Positions 62,347-64,000 of a stretch of DNA of 64,000 bases are shown piece after piece. Positions within the stretch are counted from its first letter, which is position 1; the number at the start of each line of letters is the position of its first letter. The notes below the pieces were generated by a model. That model was not told where the DNA came from and ran no database searches. It worked only from the letters and a program-made list of their open reading frames with translations. Both the position numbers and the translations under genes were made by a program. The DNA comes from 70-18 sp041691815 (GTDB lineage: Bacteria; Pseudomonadota; Alphaproteobacteria; Acetobacterales; Acetobacteraceae): assembly GCA_041691815.1 (NCBI GenBank), contig JBEPTZ010000005.1, positions 17,482 through 81,481 of the forward strand, written 5' to 3'.

Positions 62347-64000
62347 TGATCTGCGTATTCCGGCGCAAACCAGCCGGCGATTCCGATCCATTCCAGCCAC
62401 CCCTGAGGGATCGGGCGGCGGCGCGGTTCGCGAGCAGTCATTCACCAACGGCACGGTGTCTCTCCAGCAATCCCGGGGAGCGCCATGCCAGGCCAGTGAC
62501 TGCCAATGCGTCAGGTTCGAGAAGTCCTTCGTCTCAAACACGTCTGCGGCCACAGCGGCCATCAGATCGCGGTCATGGTCGGTGTCAGTCGCTACACGGT
62601 CGCCGAATACCTGCGCCGGGCCGCCGTGGTCGGCATTACCTGGCCGGTGCCGGCGGCGCTCGACGACGTGGCGCTGGAGCGCATGCTTTTTACCCCACCG
62701 TTCACCACAGAGCCGGGCCGGCCGCAGCCGGAGTGGGCCCGCATCCACGCCGAATTGCGCAAGCCCGGCGTGACCCTCCAGTTGCTCTGGGAGGAATATC
62801 GTGCCGGGCAGCCGGATGGCTATGGCTACAGCCGGTTCTGCGATTTGCATGCGGCCTGGCGCGGCCGGCTGTCGCCCACCATGCGGCAGACCCACCCGGC
62901 TGGGGAGCGCCTGTTCGTCGATTATGCCGGGCAAACGGCGGAGGTGATCGACGCTGCCACAGGCGAGATCAGGCGGGCGCAGGTCTTCGTGGCGGTGCTC
63001 GGCGCGTCCAACCTCACCTATGCCGAGGCGCGCTGGACGCAGTCGCTGCCGGATTGGATCGGCTGCCATGTCGGCGCGTTCGCCTGCTTCGGCGGTGTGC
63101 CCCGGCAGATCGTCTGCGACAACCTCAAGGCCGGCGTCACCGCTGCCAGCCGCTACGAGCCGGGGATCAGCCGGACCTATCAAGACATGGCAACCCATTA
63201 TGGCACGGCGATCCTGCCGGCCCGGGTGCGCAAGCCGCGCGACAAAGCCAAAGTCGAGGTCGCCGTCCAGGTCGTGCAGCGCTGGGTGTTGGCCCGACTA
63301 CGTCACCGGCGGTTCTTTAGCCTGGCGGAGCTGAACGGCGCGATCCGCGAACTGACCGCCGACCTGAACAACCGGCCCATGCGCCATCTTGGCACCAGCC
63401 GCCGCGCGCTGTTCGAGGCGATCGAGCGTGACGCCGTGCTGCCAATGCCGCAGACGCCGTATGCCTACGCGGAGTGGCGGCGCTGCCGGGCCGGGCTTGA
63501 TTACCACGTCGAGGTCTATGGCCACTTCTACTCGGTGCCCTATCGCCTGATGCGCGAAGTGATCGAGGCGCGCATCGCCGATCAGTCCATCGAGCTGTTC
63601 CACAACAACGACCGGGTTGCCTGCCACGTGCGCGACCCGCGGCCGCACCGGCACACCACGATCGCCGAGCACATGCCAAGCGCGCATCGGCGCCACGCCG
63701 AGTGGACGCCGACCCGGCTGTTGCGGGAGGCCGCGGCAATCGGCCCGTCCACCATCGCCCTGGTAGAGCGGATCCTAGCTGCCAAGCCGCATCCCGAGCA
63801 GGGCTTCCGGGCGTGTCTGGGCATCCTGCGCCTGGTCCGCAGCTACGGCCCCGAGCGGCTGGAGGCTGCTTGCCAGCGCGGCATGGATATCGGCGCCCGC
63901 ACCTATGGCTCGGTGAACTCGATCCTGCGCAACGGCCTCGACCGGGCTAAGGAGACCCCCAGAAATAACCGCATCATGGTCTCTTAACGGGGCTTGATGA
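62347..64000 (+). mobile_element. IS21-family insertion sequence, left part
   Basis: Starts inside the LysR gene and runs past the right edge. The first 160 bases are non-coding and contain several ATTCC/GATCC-type repeats, the usual transposase-binding end of IS21 elements. The istA gene is complete; istB should begin near 63997, where ATGA appears. The right end and target duplication are not visible, so the left boundary is approximate (within about 5 bases). Confidence 0.82.
62506..63987 (+). CDS. istA: IS21-family transposase IstA
   Basis: A 493-residue DDE transposase. The N-terminal helix-turn-helix reads SGHQIAVMVGVSRYTVAEYL. The catalytic triad is at Asp139 (LFVDYAGQ), Asp205 (QIVCDNLKAGV) and Glu251 (KPRDKAKVEVAVQ), the spacing of IstA proteins, followed by a Mu-like C-terminal domain (HFYSVPYRLM, VACHVRD). 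All residues are intact, so the element may be active provided its IstB ATPase is present. The ATG at 62506 is the first possible in frame. Confidence 0.93.
   Translation: MRQVREVLRLKHVCGHSGHQIAVMVGVSRYTVAEYLRRAAVVGITWPVPAALDDVALERMLFTPPFTTEPGRPQPEWARIHAELRKPGVTLQLLWEEYRAGQPDGYGYSRFCDLHAAWRGRLSPTMRQTHPAGERLFVDYAGQTAEVIDAATGEIRRAQVFVAVLGASNLTYAEARWTQSLPDWIGCHVGAFACFGGVPRQIVCDNLKAGVTAASRYEPGISRTYQDMATHYGTAILPARVRKPRDKAKVEVAVQVVQRWVLARLRHRRFFSLAELNGAIRELTADLNNRPMRHLGTSRRALFEAIERDAVLPMPQTPYAYAEWRRCRAGLDYHVEVYGHFYSVPYRLMREVIEARIADQSIELFHNNDRVACHVRDPRPHRHTTIAEHMPSAHRRHAEWTPTRLLREAAAIGPSTIALVERILAAKPHPEQGFRACLGILRLVRSYGPERLEAACQRGMDIGARTYGSVNSILRNGLDRAKETPRNNRIMVS

Overview
The window is GC-rich (about 68-70% by eye), densely coded DNA from an alphaproteobacterium. 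The best fit is Rhodospirillales, probably Acetobacteraceae. Supporting signs are a CtrA orthologue, a CcrM-type methyltransferase beside rnhB, the bolA/J-domain/cobS/cobT block for aerobic cobalamin synthesis, secA next to a parvulin and argJ, and a Rhodospirillum-like RuBisCO-like protein with its partner cupin. The genus assignment is inference. No plasmid, phage or CRISPR signature is visible; the only clear mobile element is an IS21-family element at the right edge.

Layout. 0-13 kb: the end of an efflux adaptor gene, an HMG-CoA lyase/CoA-transferase pair, a cupin, secA, a parvulin isomerase, argJ, a predicted beta-propeller protein, a GNAT-MutT fusion, a CinA/MoaB-domain protein and a DUF2889 protein. 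13-18 kb: a ribbon-helix-helix protein, bolA, a J-domain protein and cobS-cobT. 18-25 kb: a TauD-type dioxygenase, a DsbA-like thioredoxin, a lipoprotein related to gamma-glutamyltransferase, an aminotransferase and ETF-ubiquinone oxidoreductase. 25-32 kb: a family-4-like uracil-DNA glycosylase, a soluble lytic transglycosylase, then a tight run moaB - VOC protein - D-aminopeptidase - RuBisCO-like protein, followed by a cupin. The last two match the two specialised steps of the Rhodospirillum rubrum MTA-isoprenoid shunt, which salvages methylthioadenosine carbon as deoxyxylulose phosphate and releases methanethiol. 32-39 kb: a divergent subtilase-like protein, a ureohydrolase overlapping a heme-dependent N-demethylase-like gene, and cysD-cysNC for sulfate activation. 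39-49 kb: a glycosyltransferase, a radical SAM protein, a ketopantoate-reductase-like protein with an oxalyl-CoA-synthetase-like ligase, rnhB, ccrM, glutathione-dependent formaldehyde dehydrogenase, a hydratase and rlmB.

49-57 kb: tRNA-Tyr, tRNA-Gly, tRNA-Trp, secE and nusG. The usual rplK does not follow. Instead there are opposite-strand surface-polysaccharide genes (rhamnan-synthesis-F-like, a methyltransferase-glycosyltransferase fusion, ugd) and then fliJ-fliI, which are divergent from ctrA. 57-64 kb: a universal stress protein and the crcB fluoride channel, apparently one operon behind a fluoride riboswitch; a TonB-like protein; an MFS transporter; and a divergent LysR gene cut off by the IS21-family element, whose istA is complete and whose istB lies beyond the window.

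Non-coding structure is rich. One hairpin repeat occurs in three identical 36-nt copies, each paired with a second A/T-rich hairpin of inverted layout. A 47-nt REP-like palindrome occurs twice with three mismatches. Several stop codons lie inside hairpins. Most long antisense open frames here are GC-bias shadows and were left out.
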